NCBI RefSeq assembly: GCF_000429045.1
Contig: NZ_AUBC01000024.1
Coordinates: 24,106-88,105, forward strand
Reading direction: 5' to 3'
Source: Salinarimonas rosea DSM 21201
GTDB lineage: Bacteria; Pseudomonadota; Alphaproteobacteria; Rhizobiales; Beijerinckiaceae
DNA: 64,000 nt
The translations under genes and the position numbers were made by a program. Below the pieces are notes generated by a model. That model had not been told where the DNA came from and did no database searches. It worked only from the letters and a program-made list of their open reading frames with translations. Within the stretch, counting starts at the first letter, position 1, and each line of letters opens with the position of its first letter. Positions 16,093 through 24,562 of the stretch are shown here, piece by piece.

Positions 16093-16120
16093 GGATCGGC
16101 GCTCCGCGGAGCGCCGATCC
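16093..16120 (+). promoter_or_regulatory. Perfect 28-bp palindrome after the lasso precursor gene
   Basis: GGATCGGCGCTCCG (16093-16106) is followed at once by its exact reverse complement (16107-16120), 7 bp past the precursor stop. There is no T-tract. It most likely acts as a partial terminator or RNA stabiliser, letting precursor mRNA exceed that of the downstream enzymes, as is common in RiPP operons. Confidence 0.65.
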
Positions 16121-16192
16121 ACCGCTCGACCCAAGCCAGCGCGGCGCTCGCCGGCCGCGCCGCAGATCACCGCGCCGGAGGAAGTCGGCCCA

Positions 16193-16507
16193 ATGGACCG
16201 CGAACTCGCCGTGACGGCCTCGCCGAGCTGTGTCGAATGCGACTTCGGCGATGGCCTCGTCGTGCTCGATCTCGAGAGCAACACCTATTTCCGCCTCGAC
16301 GCCGTGGGCACGGTCGTCTGGCGCGCCCTCTCGGAACCCGGCGAGACGCGCACGCTCGGCGATCTCGTCGCGCGTGTGACGTCGACCTACGACGTCGACG
16401 AGGCGCGCTGCCGCTCCGACCTTTCCGGCCTGCTCGAACGCATGGCGGAGCGTCGCCTCGTGCGCCTGTCCGCGGGAGGTGACGATGCGGCGCCCCTCAC
16501 CGCGTGA
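16193..16507 (+). CDS. Lasso peptide B1, PqqD-like leader recognition protein
   Basis: 104-aa PqqD-fold protein (RiPP recognition element) that binds the leader peptide and brings the precursor to the B2 peptidase and the cyclase. PqqD-type hallmarks are visible: VVLDLESNTYFRLDAVGTVVWRAL (here spanning about residues 23-46) and a C-terminal winged helix with LGDLVARVTSTYDVD and LLERMAERRLVRL. ATG 16193 follows GGAGGAAG. It overlaps the B2 gene by 23 bp. Length is normal for free-standing B1 proteins. Confidence 0.9.
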   Translation: MDRELAVTASPSCVECDFGDGLVVLDLESNTYFRLDAVGTVVWRALSEPGETRTLGDLVARVTSTYDVDEARCRSDLSGLLERMAERRLVRLSAGGDDAAPLTA

Positions 16508-16937
16508 GCTCTCCCTCGTCGCCCGCGCGCTGCTGACCGTCGCGGCCGTGCGCGTCGCCCTGTGGGCGCGCGGCGCCGGCGCCGTCAGGCGGCGGATCGC
16601 CGCGCGCCGGGTCGCCGGGTCGGCGGGGCTCGGCGACATGCGCGAGATCGCCTGGTCGGTCGACGTGGCCTCGCGCTTCGTTCCGGGCGCGACCTGCCTG
16701 ACGCGGGCGCTGTCGGGGCAGGCGCTGCTCGCGCGACGCGGCGCGGCCTCGACGGTCCTCGTCTCGCTCTCGCCCGGGGACGGGTCGCGGCCGAGCCCGC
16801 ATGCCTGGCTCCTGTGCAACGACACGATTCTGCTCGGCGGCCGGAGCGCCGACTTCCAGAACCATCGCGGCCTTGTCGCCTTTCGGACGGACGGCGGCGT
16901 CGAGCGCGCGCCGCAGGCGCGGGAGCGCTCGGCATGA
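16485..16937 (+). CDS. Lasso peptide B2, transglutaminase-like leader peptidase
   Basis: 150-aa cysteine protease of the transglutaminase-like fold (Transglut_core3) that removes the leader before ring closure. The catalytic Cys is C71 (GATCLTRAL) and the His is H106 (PHAWLL); an acidic residue nearby (D113) could complete the triad. The N-terminal helix RALLTVAAVRVALWA is typical. ATG 16485 is preferred because GGGAGG lies five bases upstream; a GTG at 16479 is possible. It starts inside the B1 gene and overlaps the cyclase start by ATGA, so B1, B2 and C are translationally coupled. Confidence 0.9.
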   Translation: MRRPSPRELSLVARALLTVAAVRVALWARGAGAVRRRIAARRVAGSAGLGDMREIAWSVDVASRFVPGATCLTRALSGQALLARRGAASTVLVSLSPGDGSRPSPHAWLLCNDTILLGGRSADFQNHRGLVAFRTDGGVERAPQARERSA

Positions 16938-18856
16938 GCGCGATCGCCGTCGCGCTGCGGGCGCGCAATCCGGGAGCCGGCGCCGGGTCCGTCGAGGCGA
17001 TGCTCGGCGCGATGGCGCATCGCGGCGCGAATGCGCACGCCTTCGAGAGCGGCGATGCCTGCCTCGGCGCGCGCTGGCGCGGGACGCCCACGGGCCGTCC
17101 CGGTGCGGTGCGCCTGCGGCCGGACGGGCCGATCCTGTGCGCCGACATGCGCCTCGACGACGCCGCCGGGCTCGCGCGCGACCTCGGCCGCCCGCCGGGC
17201 TCGCCCGACGCCGTCCTCGCGCTCGCCGCCTACGAGCGCTGGGGCTGCGCCTTCGCCGAGCATCTCGAGGGAGACTTCGCCATCGTCGTCTGGGACCCCG
17301 CCCGCCGCGAGCTGATCGGCGCGCGCGACCGCTTCGGCGTGAAGCCGTTCTTCTACCACGTCGACGCGGACGCCGTGCTCGTCGCCAGCGAGGGCGCCGC
17401 GATCCTCGCGGGGCTCGACGCCGAGCCCGAGATCGACGACGTCTTCGTGGCGCAGTATCTCACGGGCTGGTCCGCGGACGCGGCGCGCACGGCGCATCGC
17501 GGGCTCTCGCGGCTCGAGCCCGGCCACCTCCTGCGCGTGGGACCGGACGGCGCGGCGGCGACGCGGCGATACTGGTCGCTCGTCCCGACGCAGGAGGAGC
17601 CTGCGGATGCCCGCGACGACGGGGAGCGGCTGCGCGCGCTCCTGGAGGAGGCGGTCGCGGTGCGCCTGCGCGGGACGCCGACGGGCGTCATGCTGAGCGG
17701 CGGGCTCGATTCGAGCGCGCTCGCCTGCATCGGCGCGACATTGCGTCCGCAGCCTCTGCCGGTCTTCTCGATGCGCTTCGCGGATCATCCGGAGCTCGAC
17801 GAGGGCGCCCATATCGAGGCGGTGCTCGCCGCCCACCGGTTCGAGCCGCACGCTCTCCACCTGTCGGCGCCGGATGCGGTGGAGGCGGGGCGAGAGATCG
17901 TCTCAACGCGGCGCGCCCCGGCGCCGGCTCCCGGGCTCGTCTTCACGCGTGCGCTCTACGGGGCGGCCGCCGAGGCGGGCCTCGGCGCGCTCGTCAACGG
18001 GCACGGCGGGGACGAGGTGATCTCCGACGGCTTCGCCCGCCTCGACGAGCTCGCCCGCGCGGGGCGCTGGCGCGCGCTCTGGCGCGCCTGCGGGGAGGCG
18101 GCGCCGCTCTATGGCGACCCCCGCACCGACCTGTTCCTCGCCCGCATCGCCCGTTCCGCCCCGGCCCCCTTCGTGCGGGCGCTGGCGCGCCGCCTGCGCG
18201 GCGGGCGGGCCCGACACGACGCCTTTGCCTGGCGTCGGCTGCTCTCGCCCGAGGCGGCGCGGCGCACGAACATCGTCGAGCGGATCCGCGAGGGCGTGGC
18301 CCGCCCCGTCGCCGGCCACGACGAGGCGACCCGGCTGCACGTGGGCTCCCTCACGGCGCCCCGCATCCCCGAGGCCTTCGAGGTGCTCGACGAGGCCGCG
18401 GCGCGGGCGGGGATCGAGCCGCGCTATCCGTTCTTCGACCGACGCGTGATCGCGTTCTGCACCAGCCGTCCGGCGGCGGCGAAGCTCGCCGGCGGACGCA
18501 CCCGCGCGCTCCTGCGCGACGCGATGCGGGGCATCCTCCCCGACTCGGTGCGGCTGCGCCGCACCAAGGCGGACTTCCTCCCGATGGCCCTGGCGGCCCT
18601 GCGCCGTCCGCAGACCCGCGCCTTCCTCGCGGCGCTGCTCGAGCGGCCCGGCGACATCGCGGCCCACGTCGCGATGGACGTCCTGCGCGAGCACGTGCAC
18701 GCGCTCGAGCGCGGCCGGGCGGACTCGGGCACCGCCTTCGCGCTGTGGCGGGTGATCCAGCTCGCCCTGTGGCTCGAGACGCCCGCCGCCGTCCCAGCCC
18801 GGCCTGCCTCGGGTCGGCCCGCCCCGGCTCGGCCTGCCATGGAGACCCTGCGATGA
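16934..18856 (+). CDS. Lasso peptide cyclase (C), asparagine synthetase-like
   Basis: ATP-dependent macrolactam synthetase that adenylates the Asp9 side chain of the core and joins it to the Gly1 amine. The 640 aa comprise an N-terminal glutaminase-like domain (to about 215) and a synthetase domain with the PP-loop SGGLDSS (255-261), GHGGDEVISDGF, RYPFFDRRVIAF and RRTKADF. The N-terminus reads Met-Ser-Ala, so the Cys2 nucleophile of true glutamine amidotransferases is missing, in line with a cyclase that needs no ammonia. The C-terminus ends in three pentapeptide repeats (ARPAx/GRPAx). ATGA overlaps link it to B2 and to the kinase gene. Confidence 0.9.
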   Translation: MSAIAVALRARNPGAGAGSVEAMLGAMAHRGANAHAFESGDACLGARWRGTPTGRPGAVRLRPDGPILCADMRLDDAAGLARDLGRPPGSPDAVLALAAYERWGCAFAEHLEGDFAIVVWDPARRELIGARDRFGVKPFFYHVDADAVLVASEGAAILAGLDAEPEIDDVFVAQYLTGWSADAARTAHRGLSRLEPGHLLRVGPDGAAATRRYWSLVPTQEEPADARDDGERLRALLEEAVAVRLRGTPTGVMLSGGLDSSALACIGATLRPQPLPVFSMRFADHPELDEGAHIEAVLAAHRFEPHALHLSAPDAVEAGREIVSTRRAPAPAPGLVFTRALYGAAAEAGLGALVNGHGGDEVISDGFARLDELARAGRWRALWRACGEAAPLYGDPRTDLFLARIARSAPAPFVRALARRLRGGRARHDAFAWRRLLSPEAARRTNIVERIREGVARPVAGHDEATRLHVGSLTAPRIPEAFEVLDEAAARAGIEPRYPFFDRRVIAFCTSRPAAAKLAGGRTRALLRDAMRGILPDSVRLRRTKADFLPMALAALRRPQTRAFLAALLERPGDIAAHVAMDVLREHVHALERGRADSGTAFALWRVIQLALWLETPAAVPARPASGRPAPARPAMETLR

Positions 18857-19791
18857 CGAGCCCCGCCGTCGCGCCCCCCGGGCGCGCGCCGCACGCCTAC
18901 GACGCCTACGGCCTGCGCATCCGCTCCGACGTCGTGCTGCCGGAGCTGCGGCCCGGCACGGCGTCGCCGGGCGCGCCGCCCGACCTGACGATCGTCCGCG
19001 CCGGGCCGGGCAGCCTCGCCGTCGAGCCGGGCGTGTCCTTCCGGGAGGGGGAGGCGTCCCTCGCCTGGCCGGAGGTCGGGAGCTTCCGCGTTCGCGACGG
19101 CCGGATCGTCGCCGCGCCGCTGGAGGGCGTCGGCGACGAGCTCCTCGCCTTCCCGCTGCTCGGCCCCGTCCTCGCCGCCGCGCTGCACCTGGGGGGCCGT
19201 TTCGTCATGCACGCGAGCGCGATCGCGGTGGACGGCGAGGTCGTCGTCGTCATGGGCGACAAGGGCGCCGGCAAGTCGACGACCGCGAGCGCTCTCCTGT
19301 CCGCCGGCCACGCCCTCGTGGCGGACGACCTGGTCGTGCTCGACGTCGGCGCCACCACGCGGGCGCTGCCCGGTTTTCCCCAGCTGAAGCTCGACGACGC
19401 CGCGCTCGCGCGCCTCGGCGACCCGATCGCCGAGGTCCGGCCCGCCGTGCATCCGCAGATCCGCAAGCATCGGGTTCTCGTCCGGCGCTACACTGTCGAG
19501 CCGCTGCCGGTGCGCCGGCTCTATCTCGTGGAGCGCGGGGAGGGCGCGCGGATCGCGCCTGTCGCGGGCCTCGATGCGCTGCGCGCCGTCCTGCGCTTCG
19601 CCTACGCGGCGCGGTACGGGGCACAGGCCTTCGCCCCGCTGCGCGCCGGCGCGCACGTGCGCGGCGCGGCGACGATGGCCGATGCCGGGCTCGTCGCGCG
19701 GCTCGTCGTGCCCGAGGGTCTCGATCGCATCGCCGAGGGCGTGGGCGCGATCGAGCGCGACGTCGCCCGCCGCGCCCGAGAGGCCGCGTGA
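18853..19791 (+). CDS. HPr kinase-like lasso peptide kinase
   Basis: 312-aa P-loop kinase related to the C-terminal domain of HPr kinase/phosphorylase. It has the segment HASAIAVDGEVVVVMGDKGAGKST, in which G135 to K141 form the P-loop, followed by the Mg-binding acidic pair in LVADDLVVLD (D158, D159). It lacks the N-terminal HprK domain. Homologues (ThcoK, PadeK) are known to phosphorylate the C-terminal Ser of lasso precursors, and the precursor here ends in Ser, so tail phosphorylation is predicted. It overlaps both the cyclase (ATGA) and the exporter (GTGA). Related proteins in EPS loci have unknown substrates, so a second role cannot be ruled out. Confidence 0.82.
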   Translation: MTSPAVAPPGRAPHAYDAYGLRIRSDVVLPELRPGTASPGAPPDLTIVRAGPGSLAVEPGVSFREGEASLAWPEVGSFRVRDGRIVAAPLEGVGDELLAFPLLGPVLAAALHLGGRFVMHASAIAVDGEVVVVMGDKGAGKSTTASALLSAGHALVADDLVVLDVGATTRALPGFPQLKLDDAALARLGDPIAEVRPAVHPQIRKHRVLVRRYTVEPLPVRRLYLVERGEGARIAPVAGLDALRAVLRFAYAARYGAQAFAPLRAGAHVRGAATMADAGLVARLVVPEGLDRIAEGVGAIERDVARRAREAA

Positions 19792-21728
19792 GCGCCCCCC
19801 ACGCCCGAGCCTCCGGAGCCGGTCGCGCGGCGGAGGCGCCGGAGGGCGCGGTCGTCGACAGGGCGTCGGGGCTCGGCTCGCATCTCGGCGCGCTGGGCGG
19901 CCTGCTCTCTGCGCTGCGCCGCTCCTGCGGCGCGAAGATCTGGGTCGCGCTGGTCTTCCTCGTCCTCGGCACGCTGAGCGAGGGCGCCTCCATCCTCCTG
20001 CTCCTGCCGATCCTGCATCTCGTCGAGAGCTCGCGGGCGCAGGGCGGGGTCTACCTCTCCGAGCTGGCGCCCGACGGCATCGACCTGCCGGCGGTCGCGG
20101 TGGGGCTCGAGGCGATGCTCGCGGCCCTCGTGGTGCTGGTCGCGCTGCAGGTCTGGTTCAACCGGCGCAAGGCCGCCTACTTCTCGGATCTGCTCCAGGC
20201 GTTCTCGAACGGGATCCGCACGGACCTGTTTCGCGCCGTCGCCGGCGCGCGCTGGGATGCGCTCTCGGGCATGCGCCGGGCGGATGTGGAATACGCGCTC
20301 ACCGGAGAGATCGAGCGGCTGAACCTGAGCATCTTCGCCGTCCTCGGCATGCTCCAGAGCGCGATCGGCCTCGTCGTCCTGGTGGGGCTGACGTTCGCCA
20401 TCTCGGTTCCGATGACGCTGTTCGCGCTCGCCTTCGGCGTCCTCGGCTTCGTCGCCCTGCACCCGTTCCGAAGCGCCTCGGCGCAGTTCGGCGAGCGGCT
20501 GATGCGCAGGCGCACGGACCAGTTCGGCATCGTCACGGAGTTCCTGCACGGGCTGAAGACCGCCCGCAGCATGAACGAGGAGGCGCGCCACGTCGCGCTG
20601 TTCGAGGACAACCTCGCCCGCGCCCGCGACGAGGCGCGGGTCTACGCGTGGAGGCAGGCGACCGGCAACGGCCTGTTCCGCGTCGGCCTGGCGGTGGCGG
20701 GCGTGGCCTTCGCCTACGTCGGGCTGCGTGTCGTCGCGCTCGGCATCGCCGAGCTCGCCGTCATGCTGCTCGTGCTGATGCGGATCGCACCGCGCTTCAT
20801 GGCGCTGCAGGCCCAGTCCGGCGAGTTTCTCAAGAACGAGACCGCCTACAGGCGTCTCGTCGGCCACGTCGCGGTGCTCGGGGCCGCGCGCGAGATCGAG
20901 GCGGTGCCGGCCCGGCCCGTGCGCCGGCCCCGGCACGAGATCCTCCTCGACCGGGTGACGTACCACCACCCGGCACCGGGCGGCGACGACGATGCCCCGC
21001 GGGCCGGACTGACGGACTGCACGGTGCGTCTTCGCGTCGGCGAGATCACGGCGGTGATCGGCGCCTCCGGCTCCGGCAAGAGCACGCTCGCCGATATCGT
21101 CACCGGGCTCGTGCGGCCCCGAGAGGGAGCGATGCGCCTGGACGGCGAGCCGCTCGCGCCGGACCAGGCCCGCGCCTGGCGCGATCACGTCGCCTACCTG
21201 CCGCAGGAGACGTTCCTCTCCGGCGGGACGGTGCGGGACAATCTCCTGGTCGCGGCTCCGGACGCCGACGACGCGCGCCTCGCCGACGTCCTCGCGAAGG
21301 CGGCACTGCCGGTCGACCGCCTGCCGCAGGGGCTCGGCACGCCGGTCGGTGAGCGCGGCGGGCTCCTGTCCGGCGGCGAGCGCCAGCGGATCGCGCTCGC
21401 CCGCGCCCTCCTGCGCCGCCCGGCGCTCCTCGTCCTCGACGAGGCCACGAGCGCGCTCGACTGGGAGAGCCAGGCGCGGATCGCCGACGCCCTCGTGCGG
21501 CTCGCCGGCGAGACGACGATCCTCACCATCGCGCATCGCCCCTCGATGGTGAGCTTCGCGCACCGGGTCTACGCGCTGGACGGCGGGCGGGTGGTCGAGG
21601 ACGGGGAGACCGATGCCCTGATGCACGACCCGGGCAGCTACCTCTCCCAGATGCTCGCCCACGAGATCGCCCGGCGCGAAGCGCCTGGGCACCATCGGGG
21701 CCCGCAGGTCGCGGCCGGGCGCGGCTAG
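19788..21728 (+). CDS. ABC exporter of the lasso cluster (D)
   Basis: 646-aa half-transporter with fused membrane and ATPase domains, predicted to export and give immunity to the lasso peptide. Six spans lie between about residues 55 and 345 (for example IWVALVFLVLGTL and FGVLGFVAL). The ATPase domain has Walker A GASGSGKST (about 426-434), signature LSGGERQR (about 527) and Walker B LLVLDEATSALD. GTG 19788 overlaps the kinase stop (GTGA). No N-terminal C39 peptidase is fused, as expected because B2 removes the leader. It is the last gene of the lasso operon. Confidence 0.88.
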   Translation: MSAPHARASGAGRAAEAPEGAVVDRASGLGSHLGALGGLLSALRRSCGAKIWVALVFLVLGTLSEGASILLLLPILHLVESSRAQGGVYLSELAPDGIDLPAVAVGLEAMLAALVVLVALQVWFNRRKAAYFSDLLQAFSNGIRTDLFRAVAGARWDALSGMRRADVEYALTGEIERLNLSIFAVLGMLQSAIGLVVLVGLTFAISVPMTLFALAFGVLGFVALHPFRSASAQFGERLMRRRTDQFGIVTEFLHGLKTARSMNEEARHVALFEDNLARARDEARVYAWRQATGNGLFRVGLAVAGVAFAYVGLRVVALGIAELAVMLLVLMRIAPRFMALQAQSGEFLKNETAYRRLVGHVAVLGAAREIEAVPARPVRRPRHEILLDRVTYHHPAPGGDDDAPRAGLTDCTVRLRVGEITAVIGASGSGKSTLADIVTGLVRPREGAMRLDGEPLAPDQARAWRDHVAYLPQETFLSGGTVRDNLLVAAPDADDARLADVLAKAALPVDRLPQGLGTPVGERGGLLSGGERQRIALARALLRRPALLVLDEATSALDWESQARIADALVRLAGETTILTIAHRPSMVSFAHRVYALDGGRVVEDGETDALMHDPGSYLSQMLAHEIARREAPGHHRGPQVAAGRG

Positions 21729-21910
21729 GCTCGTGTCGGGCGTGCGGCGAGCGCTGCCGGTCTCGGGCAGCCGTCTCGCGTGCCGCAAGGACCTGGGGGA
21801 ACGGCGGACCGGAGCGATGCAGCCCGAAAGGAGCGAGCAGGCCAGCGTGGCCAGTCGCCCATTCGGTCGGAAGAGGCTTGGTGAAAAATTATCTTGCAAG
21901 ATGGTCGATA

Positions 21911-21930
21911 CTGGAAACAATGTTTTTCAG
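21911..21930. promoter_or_regulatory. Palindromic candidate RpiR operator
   Basis: A 20-bp imperfect palindrome of the form CTGrAAA-N6-TTTyCAG (14 of 20 positions symmetric) lies 18 bp upstream of the RpiR-family gene in an AT-richer patch. The placement suggests autoregulation and control of the importer operon that follows. Confidence 0.45.
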
Positions 21931-21947
21931 ATTGGACCGTGGCCCCG

Positions 21948-22841
21948 ATGTCGACCCTCTCCCCCATCCTGTCCCTGATCCTGAACCAGCGCGCGGCGTT
22001 CACCGCGTCGCAGGGGCGGCTCGCGGATTGGATCCTCGCCAACCCGATGCTGGCGGCGACCATGGGAATCGAGGAGCTGGCCGAGGCGTCGGGGGTCTCG
22101 ATCGCCACCGTGAACCGGTTCGTGAAGACGCTGGGGCTCAACGGCTACGCCGAGTTCCGCACCCGCTCGCTGGACGCGTTCCGGCGCACCATCGCGCCGG
22201 TCGAGAAGCTGCGTGAGCGCAAGGGCGCGGGCGCCGATCCGGCGGGCGTCTTCGCGGACGGGTACGCCTCGGCCGAGGCGAACCTCGCCTTCGCGCGCGA
22301 TCTCCTCAACGCCGAGGCCTGCGCGGTCGCCGCCGACGTGCTGGCGCGTGCGCGGACGGTCGCCATCGTCGGGCTCGGCATCTCGTCGGCCCTGGCGCAG
22401 TTCGCCGCCGAGCACCTCGCGCAGTTCGCGCCGGCTCAGGTCGTGCTGACCGGCTTCGGCGGGCCGGCGCGCATGGTCCCCCGCATGATGCGGCTGGAGC
22501 CGCAGGACGCGGCGCTGGTCATCACGCTCCCGCGCTATTCCGCGACGACCGTGCGCCTGACGCGCTCGCTGCACGAGCGGGGCGTGCCGGTGGTCGGGAT
22601 CACCGATGCGCCGAGCTCGCCCATCGTCCCGTTCTGCCGGGCGGTGCTCTTCGGCGGGGCGAGCCATCCCGTGCTGTTCGCCTCGAGCGTCGGGATCGTC
22701 GCGGCGATCGAGGCGCTCGCGGCGGTGCTGATGCTGCGCACCCAGACCGCCGCCGACGCGGCGAAGCTGACGGAGCAGATCTACCCGTTCCTCTTCGAGG
22801 ACGGCGAGTCCGACGGCTCGCGTCCGGAGGACGAGTGGTGA
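21948..22841 (+). CDS. RpiR/MurR-family transcriptional regulator
   Basis: 297-aa DNA-binding regulator with an N-terminal RpiR helix-turn-helix (about 1-77; MGIEELAEASGVSIATVNRFVKTLG) and a C-terminal SIS domain (about 125-250; TVAIVGLGISSALAQFAAEHL) that normally senses a phosphosugar. ATG 21948 is preferred over the in-frame ATG at 21894, because the extra residues fall on the palindromic candidate operator. The importer operon begins 41 bp downstream, so it probably controls peptide or other solute uptake. RpiR control of a family-5 solute importer is less usual than control of sugar genes. Confidence 0.9.
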   Translation: MSTLSPILSLILNQRAAFTASQGRLADWILANPMLAATMGIEELAEASGVSIATVNRFVKTLGLNGYAEFRTRSLDAFRRTIAPVEKLRERKGAGADPAGVFADGYASAEANLAFARDLLNAEACAVAADVLARARTVAIVGLGISSALAQFAAEHLAQFAPAQVVLTGFGGPARMVPRMMRLEPQDAALVITLPRYSATTVRLTRSLHERGVPVVGITDAPSSPIVPFCRAVLFGGASHPVLFASSVGIVAAIEALAAVLMLRTQTAADAAKLTEQIYPFLFEDGESDGSRPEDEW

Positions 22842-22882
22842 CCCGAAAACGGGCAACGACGAAAACGGAGGGAAGAAACTCG

Positions 22883-24499
22883 ATGACCCCATTCATGCGC
22901 CGCAGCGGCCTTTTCGGCGCGCTCGCGTTCACGCTCCTCGCCGGGACCGCCTCGGCCGAGGAGCTCACCATCGCCCTGTCGTCGGAACCGACGGCGGTCG
23001 ATCCGCACTATCACGACCTGTCGTCGAACAACGCGCTGACGATGCACGTCTTCGACGCGCTGCTGACGACGGACGCCCAGCAGAAGGTCCAGCCGAACCT
23101 CGCCACGGCCTGGACGAACGAGGGGCCGACCACCTGGCGCTTCGAGCTGCGCGACGACGTCGTCTTCAGCGATGGCACGCCGTTCACGGCCGAGGACGTG
23201 ATCTTCTCCTATTGCCGCGTGCTCAACAACGAGACGGCGGTCTCCGGCTCGTTCGACGAGGCCATCAAGAACATGGCCTCGATCGAGGCGCCGGACGATC
23301 ATACGCTCGTCTTCGAGACGAACGAGCCCGATCCGCTGCTGCCGATCCGCCTCGCCCAGATCGCGATCATCTCCGACGAGATCGCCGAGCACGGCGAGAT
23401 CAGCTTCGACCCGCAGAGCGATTGCGGTGTCACCGGCGCCTGGCCGACGGTGAACGACTTCAACGATGGCACCGTCGCCATCGGCACCGGACCGTACGCG
23501 ATCGAGAGCTACGTCAAGGGCAGTGGCATCGACCTCGTGCGCAACGAGCGCTATTTCGGCGAGGCGCCGGAATGGGAGCGCGTGAGCTTCAAGCCGGTCC
23601 CGAACGCGGGCCCGCGGCTCGCCGGTCTGCTCTCGGGCGACTACGACGTCATCGAGAACCCTGCGGCGCGCGACCTCTCGCGGATCGAGAGCTCGGACGA
23701 CTACGAGTACGTGATCACGCCGTCCTCGCGGGTGATCTACCTGCAGCTCGACATGCGCGACGATAGCCCCTTCGTCGAGGCGCCCGACGGCTCGAACCCG
23801 TTCCAGGACGTGCGCGTGCGTCGCGCCATGTCGATGGCGATCGACCGCGAGGCGATCGTCGAGCGCATCATGGACGACGCGGCGGCGCCGGCGAACCAGT
23901 TCCTGCCGGCGGGCATGTTCGGCACGATCGCTGATGCGCCCGCGCTGGAATACGATCCCGACCGCGCCCGCGAGCTCCTCGCCGAGGCGGGCTATCCCGA
24001 CGGCTTCAGCGTGACGTTCCACGCCACCAACGATCGCTACATCAACGACGCTCAGGTGGCGCAGGCGGTGGCGCAGTTCCTCACCCGCATCGGCATCGAC
24101 ACCGAGCTCGACGCGATGACGCGCTCGATCTTCTTCTCGCGCCGCTCGGGTCGCGAGTTCAGCCTCTCCATGGGCGGCTGGGGCTCCGATACCGGCGAGG
24201 CGAGCTCGTTCCTGCGTCAGTGGGTGCCGACCACCGACGACGTGGCCGGGCTCGGCGGCAGCAATTACGGCGGCTGGTCCGATCCGGAGTTCGACGTCGT
24301 GCTGCGCGAGGCGATCGCCACCATGGACGACGCGGAGCGCGAGGCGCTGCTGCAGCAGGCCGGCGCCCGGGTGCTCGAGCAGATGCCCTACATCCCGCTC
24401 CACTACGAGAGCACGATCTGGGCCTTCCGCTCCGACCTCGACTACCAGGGCCGCGCCGACCAGTACACGCTGGCGACCGCCATCACCTCCGACGAGTGA
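22883..24499 (+). CDS. ABC importer solute-binding protein, family 5 (peptide/nickel type)
   Basis: 538-aa periplasmic binding protein of the DppA/OppA family. It has a signal peptide (about 1-26, cleavage after ASA), ELTIALSSEPTAVDPHYHD, the family-5 signature region WRFELRDDVVFSDGTPFTAEDV and the C-terminal lobe PYIPLHYES. ATG 22883 follows GGAGGGAAG. The longer frame from 22835 overlaps the regulator gene and is less likely. A strong hairpin separates it from the permease gene. The substrate could be a peptide, opine, glycan fragment or similar; sequence alone does not decide. Confidence 0.9.
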   Translation: MTPFMRRSGLFGALAFTLLAGTASAEELTIALSSEPTAVDPHYHDLSSNNALTMHVFDALLTTDAQQKVQPNLATAWTNEGPTTWRFELRDDVVFSDGTPFTAEDVIFSYCRVLNNETAVSGSFDEAIKNMASIEAPDDHTLVFETNEPDPLLPIRLAQIAIISDEIAEHGEISFDPQSDCGVTGAWPTVNDFNDGTVAIGTGPYAIESYVKGSGIDLVRNERYFGEAPEWERVSFKPVPNAGPRLAGLLSGDYDVIENPAARDLSRIESSDDYEYVITPSSRVIYLQLDMRDDSPFVEAPDGSNPFQDVRVRRAMSMAIDREAIVERIMDDAAAPANQFLPAGMFGTIADAPALEYDPDRARELLAEAGYPDGFSVTFHATNDRYINDAQVAQAVAQFLTRIGIDTELDAMTRSIFFSRRSGREFSLSMGGWGSDTGEASSFLRQWVPTTDDVAGLGGSNYGGWSDPEFDVVLREAIATMDDAEREALLQQAGARVLEQMPYIPLHYESTIWAFRSDLDYQGRADQYTLATAITSDE

Positions 24500-24506
24500 T
24501 CGTCCG

Positions 24507-24534
24507 GCCGGGCCCGCACGCGAGCGGGCCCGGC
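24507..24534 (+). promoter_or_regulatory. Intercistronic hairpin after the binding-protein gene
   Basis: GCCGGGCCCGC (24507-24517) pairs perfectly with GCGGGCCCGGC (24524-24534) across a 6-nt loop, just after the stop at 24499. It probably trims read-through or protects the upstream mRNA so that binding protein exceeds permease. Confidence 0.6.
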
Positions 24535-24562
24535 TCCCCCATCCGTCCGAGGACACGAGCCC

